The notes below the pieces were generated by a model. That model did no database searches, was not told where the DNA came from, and saw only the letters and a list, made by a program, of their open reading frames with translations. 64,000 nt of DNA, from positions 43,844,679 through 43,908,678 of the forward strand of contig NC_084462.1 in the NCBI RefSeq assembly GCF_027409185.1. Reading direction: 5' to 3'. The position numbers were made by a program, and so were the translations under genes. Shown one piece after another: positions 12,130 to 23,676 of the stretch. Source of the stretch: Cynocephalus volans (taxonomy: Eukaryota; Chordata; Mammalia; Dermoptera; Cynocephalidae). Within the stretch, counting starts at the first letter, position 1, and each line of letters starts with the position of its first letter.

Positions 12130-13106
12130 TTGTGTATTTCAATTATACATTCAGACTTCTCAACCATCCAGTTTAAAGTGTCTTGTCCAAGGTTAGAAGA
12201 GACAAAGGACCTTATGTATTAATAAAAGTTTTAATACCCCAAGAATATGTAGCAATTATCAACACTTATGCACCTAATAACAGACCCTCAAAGTATATGA
12301 AACAAAACGGACAGTATTGAAGAGAGAAACAGATAAATAATAGTTGCAGACTTCATTACACCACTTTCAATAATGGATGGAACAAACGGACAATAAGGAA
12401 ATAGAGAACCAAGACCACAACAAACTAACTAGATCTAACAGAGACATACAAAACACGCCACCCAACAACATTCTTCTCAGGTGCACATGGCATGCTTTCA
12501 GTGTAGACCATATATTAAGCCACAAAACAAGTATCTTCTCTGACCACAATGGGATGAATTTAGAAATCAATAACAGAAGGAAAACTGGAAAATTCACATA
12601 TATGTGAAAATTAAACAACACAGTCTTAACAAATGTCAAGGAAGAAATCACAAGGGAAATTAGAAAATACATAGAGACAAATGAAAATGAAAATAAAAAC
12701 AAAACTTATGGGATGCCTCAAAAGCAGTGTTCACAGGGAAATTAATAGCTGTAACTATCTACATTTAAAAAATAGAAGCTAGACTTTTAGCTCAGTTGGT
12801 TAGAGTGTGGTGCTGATAACAATACCTTCTGGGGTTCGACCCCTGCACCAGCCAGCCAAAAAAACAAAAAGAAGAAAGATTTCAAATCACTAACCTAACT
12901 CTACACCTTAAGGAACTAGAAAAAGGAGAGCAAACTAAAACCAAAAGTAGCCGAAGGAAGGAGATAATAAAGACCAGTGTGAAGATAAAATAGAGAATAG
13001 ACAAAAGAGATGAATGAAACCCACGGTTGGTTCTTTGAAAAGATCAACAAAATTGACAAACCTTTTAGCTAGACTGACAAAGCGAAATTCAGCAGACGCA
13101 AATAAA
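12130..13106 (+). mobile_element. L1 ORF2 fragment split by a SINE
   Basis: The stretch near 12,240-12,310 ('tagcaattatcaacacttat', 'gcacctaataacagaccctc') is the endonuclease-domain part of L1 ORF2. 12,875-13,100 ('ctaactctacaccttaagga', 'ggttggttctttgaaaagat') is the region just downstream. Both lie in plus orientation and are separated by the SINE at 12,778-12,870. Frames are broken throughout. Confidence 0.75.
12778..12870 (+). mobile_element. tRNA-Ile SINE (CYN-like)
   Basis: The head 'ttttagctcagttggttaga' carries an A-box. It is followed by 'gtggtgctgataacaatacc', a 'ggggttcgacccctgcacc' B-box and an A-rich tail with C and G interruptions. It sits inside L1 ORF2 sequence that continues on both sides. 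The flanking direct repeat is imperfect (A-rich). Confidence 0.8.
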
Positions 13107-13172
13107 GTGTCTTGTCTACAGTGACACAGCCAGCAAGTGGCAGAGCCTGGTGTGATTTTGGAGCCCATGTCA
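13107..13172 (-). repeat. MIR SINE fragment
   Basis: The run 'acagccagcaagtggcagag' after 'gtcttgtctacagtgac' is the reverse-strand MIR core (cacacagctagtaagtggcagagc). It is short and truncated. Confidence 0.55.
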
Positions 13173-13644
13173 CTGGCTAGGCCAGCCCTTCCCCCATACA
13201 GTGGTCCAGGGGAAGCCACAGCTCTCAGAGGCGCTGCTGCTCTCTTCTCTGCCTGTGTCACTGTGGCCCTGCCAAGCTTACCCTGCCCCATCCACCTTCC
13301 TCCACCCACACTCCATGGGCCCAGACAGCTCCAAGCGCCAGGCTTCCAAGCCTGCTCCTGCCCTGGGCCCCTGACTTCCTCTCACCCACTCGTGACACAC
13401 AGGCAGCAGTGACTGTGAGCAGGCCCAGAATAGGCAGGTCCCTCTGCCAGGCAGCCCACAAAGGTACTCAGCATGGACAGGATAGTTGCTGCCTTTTAAG
13501 ACCGCACCCTCCACAACCCCCAGCACCACCAATCTGCCCTTTCCCTCCCGTCATCCACCACATCAAATCTGAGGGGCAGAGAGCTCACCCACCAGCCCCA
13601 GTTCATTTTAGCTGAGGCCTCTGAACTCAAGGCACATGGTAGGT

Positions 13645-14141
13645 AGATCAGTTTCCTATGGCTGCTCTAACAAATAACCAAAAATTTGGTGGCTGAAAAC
13701 AACACAAATTTGTGATCTTACAGGTCGAGGTCAGAACATTGAAATGAGCTTCGTTAAGCTAAAATCAAGGTGCTGGCAGGGCTGCATTTCTTTCTGAAGG
13801 TTCTGGGGAGAATCCACTCCTTGCCTTTTCCAGCTTCTAGAAGGTGCGCACATTCCTTGGCTCGTGGCCCCTTCATCCTCAAAGCCAGCCAAACTGGGCT
13901 GAGACCTTCCCATGCTCTCGTCTCTTTGTTCTCTCTTTCCTGTCCCTCCCTACCTCTTATAAGGACACTTGTCATTACATTGGGCTCACCCGGATAATGC
14001 AGGATACTCTCCTTATCCCAAGCTGATTAGTAACCTTAATTCCAGCTGCAACTGTAATTCCCCTTTGCTATGCAAGGTAACATATTCACAAGTTCAGAGA
14101 GTAGGATGCCGGCATCTTTGGGGGCCATTGTTCTGCCTTCC
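13645..14141 (-). mobile_element. MLT1-type MaLR LTR
   Basis: This is a near-complete LTR read in reverse: 'cagtttcctatggctgctct', 'aaaacaacacaaatttgtga', 'ccttttccagcttctagaag', 'ataaggacacttgtcattac', then 'catctttgggggccattgtt' and 'ctgccttccaca'. Length and word order fit the MLT1 group. No convincing 5-bp target duplication was seen. Confidence 0.75.
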
Positions 14142-14567
14142 ACAGTGAGGGCAGAGAAGGGGAGGACCTCAGAGCCTGTGAGTGAGACGTTTGGAGTTGG
14201 CGCCCTTAAAACCCTCTTCACATCTAGCTTCAACCTGGGCCACCTGGGTTTGCTGCCATGTGAGGCTCTGACCAGCATAGGCCTTGGGGACACCCTAGAA
14301 ACTGGTGGCCCTACAGGTATTTGTGGCTTGCTCACAGCCACACGTGTCTTTTAAGTGCTCAGGTTAAACGTGGGACGGAGGAAGAAGAGCAACAGCAAGG
14401 CTGGCAGGCCTGGTGGAGCTTGCTTGCTCTGTCAGCTTTTTGGCGTCTGTCACCAGGAAGGCCTGTGCCAGAACCCGGGGCTTCTGGGCTCTCTGAGAGA
14501 GAAGCCGCAGCCTTGCACTCGAGGAAACTGAGCCATGGACAGTGGGAAAGTCATGACCATGGTGTCA

Positions 14568-14825
14568 GAGTCGCGCGTTTACATCCGAGCTCGCCACTCA
14601 CCAGCTGCGCGGTCCTGGGTGAGTAGCGCTTCCCAGGCGGGACCCACGGCGACGCCACAGTGCCCCCTGCCGGCCCGACGCGCCCATTTGCGCACCGCGC
14701 CCTGCTGCGAGCCCCGCCGCCTCCCGGACACCCGAGCTCGCACCTGGGCCCGCACCTGCGCGTGCACCTGGGCGCGCAACGCGGCTTCTCAGGCGCTCAT
14801 CCTGGACCTGAGGCTTCCCGCCTTG
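14568..14825. promoter_or_regulatory. Orphan CpG-rich block
   Basis: This short region is packed with CpG dinucleotides (for example 'gtcgcgcgtttacatccgag', 'gacgcgcccatttgcgcacc', 'cgcgcaacgcggcttc'), unlike the CpG-poor DNA on both sides. It lies about 22 kb upstream of the LYSMD4 promoter, and no exon could be linked to it. An old MIR seems to form its left edge. It could be an unmethylated enhancer or an alternative promoter. Function is inferred from composition only. Confidence 0.5.
14659..14673 (-). promoter_or_regulatory. CTCF-like binding motif
   Basis: On the minus strand the site reads CCGGCAGGGGGCACT. It matches the CTCF core consensus CCASYAGRKGGCRCT at all but the third base. 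It lies inside the orphan CpG-rich block. Occupancy cannot be judged from sequence. Confidence 0.5.
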
Positions 14826-15149
14826 CCCAAGAGGGAAAGGAGAGCCCAGGCAGGAAAGTGTTATCCCGGCCCCACACCCAGGTGACCTGTTCTGGCCTGA
14901 GGGTAGAGCAGGACAACCCCACCCAGGGAGGAAAGCTACGTGGGGTTCTTCAACAGGCTTGGCAGGGGACGGGATAGAGTTGGATTTCTATACCAATTTT
15001 CATCTGGATATCCTGAGCTAAACACAGCTTTGTGAGCCTCTAGGGAACCCTGCCTGCATCAACTGGACGTGAAGCAACTCCATCCACTCTAAAATCAAAA
15101 GCTACTGTAATTCGCTAGACATGGTAAATAGGTGTCTTATGAGCTATTA

Positions 15150-15213
15150 ATTCATCCAGTCAACATTTATTGAGCTTCTAGTCTGTGCCAGGTCATGTGC
15201 TAGGTGTCTGGGA
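15150..15213 (-). repeat. L2 fragment
   Basis: The run 'caacatttattgagcttcta' then 'tctgtgccaggtcatgtgct' is the antisense L2 3' end. It ends at the adjoining microsatellite. Confidence 0.6.
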
Positions 15214-15228
15214 TGCAGAGGTGATGAG

Positions 15229-15307
15229 AGGCGCGCGCGCGCGCACACGCACACGCACACGCACACGCACACGCACACGCACACGCACACGCACACGCAC
15301 ACACACA
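15229..15307. repeat. (CG)n / (CGCACA)n microsatellite
   Basis: A short (GC)n run passes into about ten copies of the hexamer cgcaca and then (CA)n. The whole tract alternates purine and pyrimidine. CpG is retained in every hexamer, which is unusual in methylated mammalian DNA. Confidence 0.9.
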
Positions 15308-15309
15308 TT

Positions 15310-15535
15310 CCTATCCCCTTTACTTCAGCTGCATTATCTTTGACATAGCACTTATTACCACCTAAAGCATTATATATTTTACCTCATTTTTCTTATTTTA
15401 TCACACACATATATGCATGAGTACCCGCACCCACACATCTTTGTCTTTTTTTTTTTTTTCTGTTGTATCCCTAGCACTTAGGAAAATTGCCTTACACATA
15501 GTAAGTGCTCAATTAACATTTACTGACTTAAGGAG
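15310..15535 (+). repeat. L2 3'-end fragment
   Basis: The sense L2 3' end is visible as 'tgttgtatccctagcactta', 'gccttacacatagtaagtgc' and 'tcaattaacatttactga'. A poly-T tract near 15,447 interrupts the upstream part. Confidence 0.6.
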
Positions 15536-15574
15536 CTCAGAATTTAGTAATCTGATTTATTCCTCAAAATTTCC

Positions 15575-15745
15575 TGAAATTAGGGGATTATATTCTCCAT
15601 TCTACAGGGAGAAAAAAAAAAAAAAAACTGAAAAAAGGAAGTTTAAATGGCTTGGATAGAGTGATTTAACTCTTAGTGGTGGAGTTGGGAGGTAAACCCA
15701 GGTCTGTTGACTCTAAATCCTGTGCTCTGAGTGCATCCCCTATAT
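15575..15745 (-). repeat. MIR SINE
   Basis: Reverse-strand MIR words appear: 'ttctccattctacagggaga', 'ggtggagttgggaggtaaac', 'ccaggtctgttgactctaaa' and 'tcctgtgctctgagtgca'. An A-run near 15,610 is an internal expansion. Confidence 0.6.
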
Positions 15746-16059
15746 ATGCTAATTACTGGATAAAGCAGAGAGAAGTAAGAGAAGCTACTATTATTAGTAT
15801 TGTTTTTAATTTTATTTTGTCCTTCGTAAGTAATGAATTAACATAATGAAATTCACGTGGAAAAAAGACAGACTAACATCTGCTCAAAAATCCCTCCCAG
15901 ATCATCACGTGTAAAAATGGCAAGTAAAATACTTTTAGCTATACATGTATATTTAAAGTTCTACCGAGACTGCAATAAAACAAGGAAAACAGAGGGCAGA
16001 AATCACATTGAAATCAAAATTCCACAGAAGTGAGCTGACTTTTGTCCTGAAGGCATCTG

Positions 16060-17760
16060 CTGATTCCTGGTAGCCTAGACCACAGCTACACTGAGCCATG
16101 CTGAGCACAAAAGGCAAAAGTGGGAGGGAAGTTTGCTTGGGGGAAGAATTATGATCAGAGACACCCACATAAAGCCAGGAGTCCCAGTGGTCAACACCTT
16201 CAGTGGGTGAACACAGAAGGAAACAAGTAAAACATTCCCCTTAAGAAATCCTTAAAATTCCCCTTAAGAATCCCCACATTCAATGGAGAAGCAGGCAAGA
16301 ATTCACACTCCCGGTGAAAACTGAAGGACACTCTCAACAATAGAAACTTTAAAGTCACCTGAAGTTAGTAGTGCTTTCTGGTATCTAGCACAAGCAAATA
16401 TAAATTCTCTCTGAAACATTTAAGCTGAGGCCTTAAAGATTCCTCAGAGATATTTACAAGGACCATGACTTCATAATCAAAAGTCACAAAACATGAAGGA
16501 AAAACTGCTGTGAGGTAGGTTCTGTTCCCAGCAATGGTAACCAGTGCGTCAGACCATCTCTCCTCCTGAGGACCATGGGAAATCTTGACATCACTGGGGA
16601 GCAAACAAGCCAGTGAGAAATTACTGGAAAGAGAGGGAATCCCAGAGAAGTTAGCCCAGAATTCAAAGCCATTTTGACGAGGGGACACTAAAAAGAGACT
16701 AGTCCTGAAATGAACTGAAACCCAACTTCAAAATCATGTCAATCCCTAATTACACTAAGATGACCTAGGATAACTAGCATCTCTAGTCTAGTTGCCTGCA
16801 GAAAAAGTAATCCTCTTAAAATGTAGATACAATAATCCAGAACCTCAAATTATCTCTTAAATGTTTTATATACAATGTCCAGCATTTAATCAAAAAAAGC
16901 CAGGAATAACAGAGAATAAGATATTAGCAAAAACTCAAGATAATCAAGGAACAGTAGAAACATGCACAGAGAATCCAGGATTTGAAGTTGTCAGAAACAA
17001 ATCTCATTATGACTGTGACTAATATCGGTTCAATAAACACAATACAATTTCAGCAGAGAATACAAAAGTATAAAAAGAGTTCAAAATAGAAACTTAAAAA
17101 AAGTAACTGAAATTCTGAACTCAATAGATGAGTTTAAGAGGAGCTTGAATTAAACTAAAGAAAGAATCAGTGAACTGGGAGATGGATCAGAAAAACATAT
17201 ACACACTGAGACACAAGAAGACAAAAGGTTAAAGAATAGAGAAAGGAATGTAAAATATCTAGCATATTTGTAATTAGGAGTCCCAGAAAAAAAGGAGAAG
17301 AGAGACTGGGCCAGAAGCGCTGTTTGAAAAGATTTAAAAAAAAAAAAAAAGAATTTTAAAAAACTGATAAAAGATACCAAGCCACAGATTCAAGCAGCAC
17401 TATAATTCCCAAGAAGAATAAAAATAAGCAACACTATATCTAGGCACATCACAATAAACTGATGAAAACCAAAGACAGAAAATCTAAAAGCAAGCATTCA
17501 GGAAAAAAAATTATCTTCAAAGGAGAGTTATTAAGACTGATAACTGACTTTAAAACAGAAACAATGGAAGCCAGATGCAGATAATTTGCAGTGAATTCTT
17601 TCGAACATTTACAGAAGAAATAACATTTATCCTACATAAAATCTTCCAAATCATAAAAAAGAGGGAATAAAATGGAAGCTATGTACCATTAACAGAAAAA
17701 AGGAAGAAAAATCATACGCTCATTAACATTTAGAGAAAAACGTAAAGATATAAATAAATT
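16060..17760 (+). repeat. Old L1/HAL1 ORF1-region relic
   Basis: Words such as 'aatgtccagcatttaatcaa', 'gacttaa'-type A-rich runs, 'actcaatagatgagtttaag' and 'acatcacaataaactgatga' followed by 'gaaacaatggaagccagatg' are typical of the leader and ORF1 of L1M/HAL1 elements in plus orientation. No frame stays open. The left boundary is uncertain. Confidence 0.5.
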
Positions 17761-17764
17761 AAGC

Positions 17765-18672
17765 AATATACTGTATTCGTGGATTGGAATACTCAATTAT
17801 TGAAAGAGGTAAATTCTCCTCAAATCAATCTGTGCAATCTGATCCTAAAAATCATGTAGATATGGACACACAACAGCAGTTGAATATGAACAGGAGGAAG
17901 TCTGCTGAATCAAAAAAGAAAGCCAGTAGAAGAGAGGAGCTCAAATGCTCTCATCATAAAGAAATGATAAATTTTTGCAGTGACCAATATGTAATTACCC
18001 TGATTTGATCATCACAGATTGTATACATGTATTGAAATAAAACCCTGTACCCCATAAATATGTACAATCAATGTGTCGATAAAAAATAAATTCAATTTTT
18101 AAAAAAGAAAAGCAACCTCAAACGGTTACATACTATATGATTTCATTTATATAACATTTTTGAAATAATGAAATAACAGAGATGGAAAATAGACTAATGT
18201 TTGCATGGAGTTAGTGTTAGGAGGTTTGGGAGGTAGCGGTTGCAGTAAGGCAGGATAAAGCAACTAAAAGAAGAGAATTGGAAAGGAAGAAGTAAAACTG
18301 TCATTATTTACAGACATCATGATGGTGTGCATAAAAAATTACCAAAAACAGGTAAACCATTGAAGTTAATAAGAGAACTCATCAAGGTCAGTATAAAAAA
18401 TCAAGTGGATTTCTATTCACCAACAACAAACATTAAGAAAATAAAATTCTCCCCAAAAAACTGTTTAGCATGAATCAAATTATAAGAAAACAAGCCAAAT
18501 CTAGATTGTGAGGACTTCTACAAAATAACTGGCCTAGACTCTTTTAAAATGTCAGTGTCATAAAAGAAGGGGGTGGGGAAGAGAGAGAGAGAGAAAGGGA
18601 GAAAGACTCTCAATGAAAGGAGACTAAAGATACATGACAGGTAAATGCAATGTGTGATCCTAGACTGGATTC
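17765..18672 (+). repeat. L1 3'-end fragments
   Basis: 17,765-18,108 is an L1 3' portion ending 'accccataaatatgtacaat' and 'aaaaataaa', as in L1MA-like tails. 18,112-18,672 is a different L1M 3'UTR ('tactatatgatttcatttat', 'tgcaatgtgtgatcctagac'). Both are in plus orientation and were probably separate insertions. Confidence 0.55.
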
Positions 18673-20480
18673 CAGACTTTTGTGAGATATAATTCCCATA
18701 GCATAAAATTTACCATTTTAAAGGATAAAGTCCAGTGGTTTTTAGTATATTCACTATGTTGTACAACCATCACCTCTGTCTAATTCCAGAACATTCTCAT
18801 CACCTCTAAAAAAACCCTTCTACCTGTTAGAGTCACCTCCCTTTCCACACTCCTTCCAGCCTCTAACAACCACTAAGCTACTTGATTTCTCTATGGACCT
18901 GCCTATTCCTGACATATTATATAAATAGAATCGTACTATATGTGGCCTTTTGTATCTGGCTCCTTTCACATCTTTTTCACTAACATTTCATTAATGTTTT
19001 CAAGGTTCATCCAAGTTTTAGCATGTATCAGTACTTTATATCTTTTTATGACTAAATAATATTCCATTCTATGGATTTATCATGTTTTGTTTATCCATTC
19101 ATCGGTTGATGGAAATCTGAGTTGTTTCTATGGGTTTAGCTATTATAAATAAAGCTGCTATGAAGATTCACGTACACATTTTTGTGTGAACATATGTTTT
19201 CAATTCCCTTGGATATACGTGTACGCCTAGGAGTAGAATTGCTGGGCCATATGGTAACTACATGTCTAACTTTTTGAGGAACTGCCAAAATGTTTTTCGC
19301 AGCTGCGGCTCCATTTCACATTCCTACCAGCAACGTGTGAGGGTTCCAATCTCTTCACATCCTTGTCAACACCTGTCATTTTTGGTTTTTAAAATTACAG
19401 CCATCCAAATGGGTGTGAAGTGATATCTCGTTGTGGTTTTGATTTGCATTGTGCTCATGACTAATGATATTGAGCATCATGTCATATGCTTATTGGTAAT
19501 TGCTGTATCTTCTTTGGATAAATGTCTATTCAAATTCTTTCTTCATTTTTAATTGAGTTATTTGTCTTTTTATTGTTGAGTTGTATGAATTTCTTATATG
19601 TTCTAGAAACGAGACACGTATCAGATATACGATTTGCAAGTATTTTCTTTTAGTGTGTGGGATGTCTTTCCATTTTCATGATAGTGTTATTTGGTGCAGA
19701 CTTTTAAATGTTGGTGCAGTTCACTTTATCTATTTTTTCTTCGATTGCTTGTGATTTTGGTGACATATCCAAGAAACTATTGCCTAATCGAAGGTCACAA
19801 ATTTTCAAACCTATGTTTTCTTCTAAGAGTTTTATAGTCTAGGCTCTTACATTTAGTTCTTTGATCCATTTTAAGTTGATTTGCTTGTATGTGGTGTGTA
19901 GTAGAGATGCAAATTCTTTTTTTTTTTTAACGTGGCTATCCAGTTATGTCATCACCATTTGCAGAAAGGCTATTCTTTTGTCCGTTTAATGGTCTCGACA
20001 TCTTTGTGAAAAATTCTTTGACCTTTATTGTGAGGATTTTTCTGGACTGTTAATTCTATTTCACTGATCTATACGGCTGTTCTTCTGCCAATTTTGATTA
20101 CCACAGCTTTGTAGTACAATTTGGAATAGGGAATTGTGCATCTTCCAACTTTGTCTTTGTTTTCAAGACTGTTTTGGCTATTCCAGATCCCTTGAAATTC
20201 CATATATATTACAAGATCAGCTTGACTATGTTCGCAAAAACAAAGGTGGTTGAAATTGCCTCTTTCGTGCCTGATTTTAGACATTTGAATCTTTTCTCTA
20301 TTTTGTTGTTGTTGTTGTTGTTGAACAGTCTAGTTAAAGATTTGTCAATTTGTCAACTTTTTTTGTTGTTGTTCATTTTTTTGATTGTTTCAAAGAACCA
20401 ACTTTTGGTTTCATTAATTTTCTCTATTGTTCTTCTGTTCTCCATAATTTTCCTGCTGCTCTAATCTTTATTATTTCCAG
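18673..20480 (-). mobile_element. L1M LINE fragment (3'UTR and ORF2)
   Basis: In reverse orientation the L1 3'UTR starts with 'gtgagatataattcccatag' and 'aaagtccagtggtttttagt', passes 'gctgggccatatggtaacta' and 'aatctcttcacatccttgtc', and continues into ORF2 C-terminal and thumb sequence up to the (TTG)n stretch near 20,305. The 5' portion is missing. No frame is intact. Confidence 0.8.
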
Positions 20481-20499
20481 GCAGTTTACAACAAAGCAG

Positions 20500-21560
20500 A
20501 GAAAAGGTAAAGGGGCATTCCGGGATGGGGGAACGTCATGAGCTAAGGCACGGATGTGTGAAAGACTGTGACATTTTCAGCGAACGGTAGGCAGGTCTGT
20601 GTAATAGTCCCCAGAGCTTAGTAAGAAGAAAGGAGGGAAGTAGAGATGGAAAAATGGGCTGGAAGACCTTGTAGTCTACTCCAAGGAAAAGTCTGGATTT
20701 TGTACAGTAGGCAGTACAGAACCAATGGCAAAGTGGGATACAGCTGAATAGTATTTTAGCAATATCCTTCTAGTGATGTGTAGAAAAGGGAAGGAGGGAG
20801 GTGAGAAAGGAGGCAGGAAGTGGAGCTGGAAGCTTGCGGCATTGGTGGGGAAGAGGGAGAAGGAGTGGATGAGACAGGGATTTGAGAGGGCCAGGTGGTA
20901 GGGTTGAAGCACCATTGACCATAAGGAGAGGGAGAAGGACAGGGCGGTGATGACAAGTTTCTGAGTGACAGGTCTGGTGGTGGGGCCATCAGCCACGGAC
21001 GGCAGTGGAGAGGGAGGAGAAGATAAGGGGTCCGATTTGGGGCAGGTTGTGTGTCAAGGTGTCCTGCGGCAGCAGACAGTGGGAAACACAGGTTGGGAAC
21101 AGGGGCAGAAGTCAAGGATGTGGGGAAGGTTTGGGAGCCATTGGTGGGTGGCCAGAAGGGGTGTGACCCCCACCAGGGAAAAGGTCAAGGGTGAAAGTAA
21201 CGCCAGTTTTTAAGGCTTGAACACAAGAAGAGGAGCGAGCCAAAGAGCTGGGGGGACAGCAAGAGGGAGCAAGCCATACGGTGAGAGCACTGGCATGGGA
21301 TCAGAGGCCGAGGGGGATCAAGGCAGGGCAAGGTCAGCAGGAGCAGGAGTCTCAGAGAGGTGAAGTCAGACATGGCCACCAGTGTCCCCTGCATGTGGCA
21401 ATGAGCCATCAGCCACTCTCTCCATGACAGTGCGGGCAGCAGAAGCCTGACTGGAGTGGGCTGAGTTGCTGACGGAGGCGAGGAAGTGCAGGAGCAAGGT
21501 ACACAGCCCTCTCGGATACCTGATGGACCACAAGGAGAGAGGGAAAGGGGCTTGTGGAAA
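20500..21560 (-). repeat. L2 LINE body (antisense)
   Basis: The stretch is rich in antisense L2 words such as 'ggaagaccttgtagtctact', 'aagtctggattttgtacagt' and gag/agg-rich runs around 20,780-21,540. The overlapping long reverse frames here (up to 126 codons) come from this purine-rich repeat and not from a gene. It is heavily diverged. Confidence 0.5.
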
Positions 21561-21604
21561 GCCATGATTGGTTTTTGCTTTTGTTTTTTGTTTGGGGGGG
21601 TACA

Positions 21605-22105
21605 TTGGTTAATTTAATGTGCCAACTTGACTGGGCCACAAGTACCCAGATATTTGGCCACACATGATTCTTGTGTGTGGGGGGGGGGGTGTTTCTGGGT
21701 GAGATTAGCATCTGACCTGGTGGACTGAGTAAAGCAGATGGCCCTCCCCATGTGGTGGGCCTCGTCTAATCAGTTGAAGTCCTGAAGAGAACATAAAGGA
21801 TGACCTTCTCACAAATAAGAGGGAATTCCTCCTGCCTGAATACCTTTGAGCTGGGACACTGGCTTTTTCTCTCGCCTTTGGACTGAAACTGAACATTGGC
21901 TCTTCTTGGGTCTTGGGTCTGCCACCTTTGGACTGGAACATACACCATCAGTTCTTCTGGGTCTCCAGCTGGCTGACTGCAGATCGTGGGACTTGTCAGC
22001 CTCCATAGTCACAGAGCAAATACCTTGTATAATAGATCCCTGTCTGTATACACATATACACACACATCCTATTGATTTTGTTTCTCTGGAGAAACCTAGC
22101 ACATG
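21605..22105 (+). mobile_element. ERVL-type solo LTR
   Basis: The order 'ttaatttaatgtgccaactt', 'gactgggccacaagtaccca', 'tatttggccacacatgattc', 'gtctaatcagttgaagtcct', 'aagagggaattcctcctgcc', 'gacttgtcagcctccatagt' and 'tttctctggagaaaccta' follows a widespread placental ERVL/MaLR LTR in sense. A (G)n run near 21,680 is an internal expansion. The subfamily name was not resolved. Confidence 0.65.
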
Positions 22106-22222
22106 CAGGGAATACTGGTGATGGTAATGGTAGAAGAATAAAACCTTTCTTCAGGCTGAAAGAAAGGACTATGTGGAGAGGCTGGACAGCTGAGCAAGAA
22201 GAGGAGCAGGTGAGAGGAGCCC

Positions 22223-22237
22223 ACAGGAGGGGGCGCT
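22223..22237 (+). promoter_or_regulatory. CTCF-like binding motif
   Basis: The plus strand reads ACAGGAGGGGGCGCT, 13 of 15 positions of the CTCF core consensus. It points the opposite way from the site at 14,659-14,673. Confidence 0.4.
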
Positions 22238-22239
22238 GC

Positions 22240-23676
22240 TGGGGGGCCTGTGACTAACCTGGTTGCAGGCCCTGCCTCCTTATCCATTCCATCCTCACCA
22301 AAGCCCAACAAAGCCATGTGGTTGAGGAATCTGCTCCCTGGGTTTACACATGATGTGGTTTTATTTCCTCCAGCATCTGCCTCCCAAGTTCAGAGCCCCT
22401 TTCCCACTGGGTAGCAGCACCCTAAGACATTGTTAAGGAGATGTAACTATTCGGCCTCTTGTGACTACTCATTCTAGGAATTATGACTCCTTTTTGTCCA
22501 TTTGTTAAATCTTCCCCCCTCCCCATGCCAGCCAGAGCTGTGGCCCTGGCTGCTTGAAGCTGGGGGGATGGGGGTGGGGGCTGAGGTCTGATCCTGAGCT
22601 ACCCTCCCTCTCCCCTGGGGGCTCAGCCCTCTGGTGTCCAGGGCAGGGGCATGGGGAAACAGAGGGTCTGCAGAGGCTGCTTCTAAGCCATGCTGGTGGC
22701 CTCTGCTGACATCTCCCTTAGGTGGAGTTGGGCTTTCTGGGGGCAGAGTTCAGTGTTATTGCAACCTTTACATTGCTAAATTCCAGTCCTTCCAAGTCCC
22801 CCTTCAGCCTGGCCAGAAATTTGGGACCTATCCCAGTTCTCCAGGTGGGCGTTCGTCACTCAACTGGACTTCTGCCCCATAGCTCTGTCTTCTGCCAGGC
22901 TCCTACTCCTTCATGCAGAGGTCTTCCACACCCTCTAAGGGCCTCAGGGAGCTGGGACAAGGTTGAGGTCTCCCTTTTACTTCCCAGACATACCATGCCC
23001 TCATCCCTTCAGCCCTGAGGGCATGGCTGCTCTAGTGGCCCCCCTCCGGGAACCTCTATGCCAACAGTCTCCATCTCCATGGATCCATTCAGGGGACACA
23101 TGTCCTGCCTACTCCTTGGCACCAGGAGACGGGGAAATAGGCTCCCCTCACACTCTCCAGGGTCCCCATGGGCAGAGACGCTCCTCTTCGCAGCCACATT
23201 ATTTCGGGAGGGAGATGCCTGCAAAGAGTGATGAATTGAGGTATGAATGAGGCCACATCAAGGCAATGCAAGGAGTGCTCCTAGGAAGGGACCCAGGGCA
23301 GCCGGGGACACTGGCCCCAAGGAGGGAGGCATCAGGCGCCAGACTGGCTGAGGACAAAGAGCGTGGGTGGCAGCCCCAATGGTAGAGCAGTGCCTCCCGG
23401 CTGTAACGAGGGCACACCAACCCCTAGGGTCAATACGCAGACTCTGGGGCAGTTCCAGGCAGGCCTCCAGTTTTGGCATTTCTAACTCCTTGAGGATGCC
23501 AGGGCTGCTGGTCTCAGGACCGTCCTCAGAGAGAAACCCCCTTTCAGAGGCTCAAAATAACCCATTTAAGTCTCTCAGTGAACTTCCATCCATACAGCCT
23601 CTCCTGTGCCTCCCATCCCACATGCTCGTGCTCTTGTTTTGTTTCATTCTCTATGTAAATGACATGGGATCAGGGA
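22240..23676. other. Intergenic unique sequence
   Basis: GC-moderate DNA without recognisable repeats, exons or RNA genes. Overlapping frames below 100 codons lie on both strands and show no domain. Confidence 0.45.

Noticed and set aside
20756-21565. Minus-strand frames of 119-126 codons
   Set aside because: They come from a purine-rich antisense L2 region, which reads as proline/serine-rich protein in reverse.
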